64,000 bases of DNA, taken from contig JBAIZL010000005.1 in the NCBI GenBank assembly GCA_036971475.1, forward strand, positions 174,102,886 through 174,166,885, given 5' to 3'. Of the stretch, positions 62,627 to 64,000 are shown in pieces. This stretch comes from Prosapia bicincta (Eukaryota; Arthropoda; Insecta; Hemiptera; Cercopidae). Under the pieces are notes generated by a model, which was not told the origin of the DNA, ran no database searches, and saw only the letters and a program-made list of their open reading frames with translations. The position numbers and the translations under genes were made by a program. Numbering within the stretch: the stretch's first letter is position 1; each line of letters starts with the position of its first letter.

Positions 62627-63199
62627 CTATTTTTCAATAAAATCACCGGAACCGTCAAGGCACTTGTTGTAGCGTGACACCAATGTTTGAATACCGACGT
62701 TATACTCTTCTGCCGCCAAGGAATGAAGCCACGTTTTTACTCCTTCTTTGAGATCATCGTCGTCCAAAAAGTTTTTCCCGCCTAAAAACACTTTCAACTT
62801 TGGAAACAAGTGATAGTCACTCGGAGCCAGATCCGGACTATACGGAGGATGTCCAAAAATTTGCCATTTGAAAGATTGAAGTTCTGCTTGGGTTTGTGCA
62901 CTGCAATGAGGCCGAGCATTGTCGTGAATCAGCACCACCTTCGACGACAGCATTCCGCGTCGTTTGTTTTGAATAGCACGGCGAAGCCGATGCAAGGTCT
63001 CGATGTAGGCCGCTGAGTTGATTGTTTCTCCTCTCGTCGTGAACTCCACATGGATTAGGCCTTTCCTGTCCCAAAAACTGTTGCCATCACTTTCCTGGTG
63101 TTCAAATTTGGCTTTTCTTTCCGGTTTTTTTTCGGCGAATTCGAGTGATGCCATTCCATTGACTGGAGATTTGTTTCCGAGGTTCGATACGAAACCCAA
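62627..63199 (-). pseudogene. mariner transposase, C-terminal part (after the frameshift)
   Basis: Continues the transposase from about 63073 downward to the stop at 62627-62629. It contains the second and third catalytic aspartates, in HDNARPH and SPDLAPSDY, with exactly 34 residues between them (DD34D). The part of this frame above about 63075 is a shadow. No further break is seen. Confidence 0.92.
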
Positions 63200-63699
63200 G
63201 TTTCGTCACCCGTTACGATGCGGTCAAGAAACGTCTCACCATCTTCGTCATACTGAGTGAAAAACTCAAGCACTGCTCCCATTCGTTTGGTCTTGTGGAC
63301 ATCAGTAAGCATCTTAGGCACCCAACGAGCACACATCTTTCGATAACCAAGACGCTCCGTCACTATTTCGTGCAAAAGCGACCTTGAAATTTGTGTAAAA
63401 AATGCCAGTAGACCGCTCAAAGTAAAACGCCGGTTTTCTTGAATTTTTTCGTCAACTTTCGCTGTCAACTCGTCAGTAACGAGTGACGGCTTTCCACTTC
63501 GTTCCTCGTCGTGCATACTAGTTCTGCCTTCATTAAATTTAATGCACCATTTTCTCACCGATGACTCGTTCATCGCATTGTCACCGTACACTGCCATAAT
63601 TTGCCTATAAATTTCTATGGGTCGAACATGCTGCACATTCAGAAACCGAATCACACTACGGACTTCACACTTGGCGGGATTTTCAATTGGTGCTGTCAT
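63055..63699 (-). pseudogene. mariner transposase, N-terminal part
   Basis: ATG at 63699. Residues 1-110 form the paired helix-turn-helix DNA-binding region with a GRxS-type linker (NEGRTSMHDEERSGKPS). The first catalytic aspartate is in TGDETWV. Near 63070-63076 the frame is lost in a run of A (T in the coding sense), consistent with a one-base loss, and the rest continues in the next frame (62627-63199). With one break and all catalytic residues present, this is a recently inactivated copy or a sequencing error in the homopolymer. Confidence 0.92.
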
Positions 63700-63863
63700 T
63701 TTGAACTTTCACAAGAGACGCAAACGTGACCTCACGGCATCGCTACATAGCTCAAACTGAAGCGGAAGGTTTGGACTAAAGAATAAGCCCACTCCCGCGG
63801 TGGTGGGGGGACTGCGCCGTCCGTGATGCGCAATCGTTCTTTACTTTCTGGACGACCCTCGTA

Positions 63864-64000
63864 CTTGACAACAAGGTGTTTGTCAAACTTATCTACATTA
63901 CGTATCGGTTTTCCCAAATACGATTAGAAAAACCATTGGTTCGAAGCGTAACTCTAGTCTGCTTCCATTTTCTTAGTAAACGACTAGTTAGATATTTCTC
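63864..64000. other. Right flank, nothing recognised
   Basis: Short flank beyond the mariner. The frame at 63732-63917 merely crosses the transposon end. Confidence 0.6.

Larger units (their letters stand above)
62530..63861 (-). mobile_element. mariner transposon, 1332 bp
   Basis: Perfect 27-bp terminal inverted repeats (62530-62556 and 63835-63861) flanked by TA on both sides (62528-62529, 63862-63863), enclosing one transposase gene on minus. Length, TA target and DD34D triad are typical of mariner. Near-intact structure means a fairly recent insertion. Confidence 0.95.

Noticed and set aside
63732..63917. A 61-codon frame across the mariner end
   Set aside because: It reads through the terminal inverted repeat into host flank; not a gene.

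Overview
The window is eukaryotic, AT-rich DNA that is mostly non-coding. It carries long microsatellites, minisatellites, tRNA-like SINE copies, a mariner transposon, a Helitron fragment and a large Polinton-type element. The combination (mariner, BIR/RING IAP, very high TA/TAC microsatellite load) fits an arthropod, probably an insect. That assignment is inference. No host gene was recognised with confidence.

Layout. 1-9.1 kb: AT-rich intergenic DNA with one perfect 73-bp fold-back. 9.1-10.4 kb: a SINE copy, a (CA)n tract with a 125-bp superrepeat and a dispersed repeat. 13-19.4 kb: an 80-bp-arm inverted repeat, a 269-bp higher-order array and a 2.3-kb minisatellite built from a 51-bp monomer. 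21.7-26.6 kb: TA microsatellites, a long perfect palindrome and about 2.4 kb of TA/TAC repeat. 27.6-29.5 kb: a 0.97-kb tandem duplication. 36-41 kb: a palindrome, a SINE copy, a tRNA-like element, a Helitron fragment and a 682-bp fold-back MITE. 45.2-57.6 kb: the Polinton-type element. 57.6-58.1 kb: a 114-bp minisatellite that it interrupted. 58.6-61.7 kb: a SINE copy, microsatellites and an 80-bp array. 62.5-63.9 kb: a mariner with one frameshift.

The main object is the 12.37-kb element at 45206-57574. It has a 6-bp target duplication (CACGAC), 5'-AG termini and long inverted repeats (898 and 1234 bp) made of about 170-bp subrepeats. It encodes a protein-primed family B DNA polymerase (one frameshift), a one-BIR/RING IAP, a 98-aa protein with an OB-like strand pattern, a protein with a SOCS/BC box and a three-exon RING protein. 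No integrase, capsid, packaging ATPase or protease is visible.

The genes look host-adapted: TATA boxes, GTAAG-type donors and pyrimidine-tract acceptors are present. One splice creates a start codon (A|TG), so the 98-aa protein and the SOCS-box protein would come from unspliced and spliced forms of one transcript. Three of the five products, and possibly an OTU-like region of the polymerase, point to the ubiquitin system. My reading is a capsid-less replicating element with a compact set of candidate host-modulating ubiquitin-ligase adaptors, moved by an integrase supplied from elsewhere. The function is inferred; the motifs and splice geometry are visible in the sequence.
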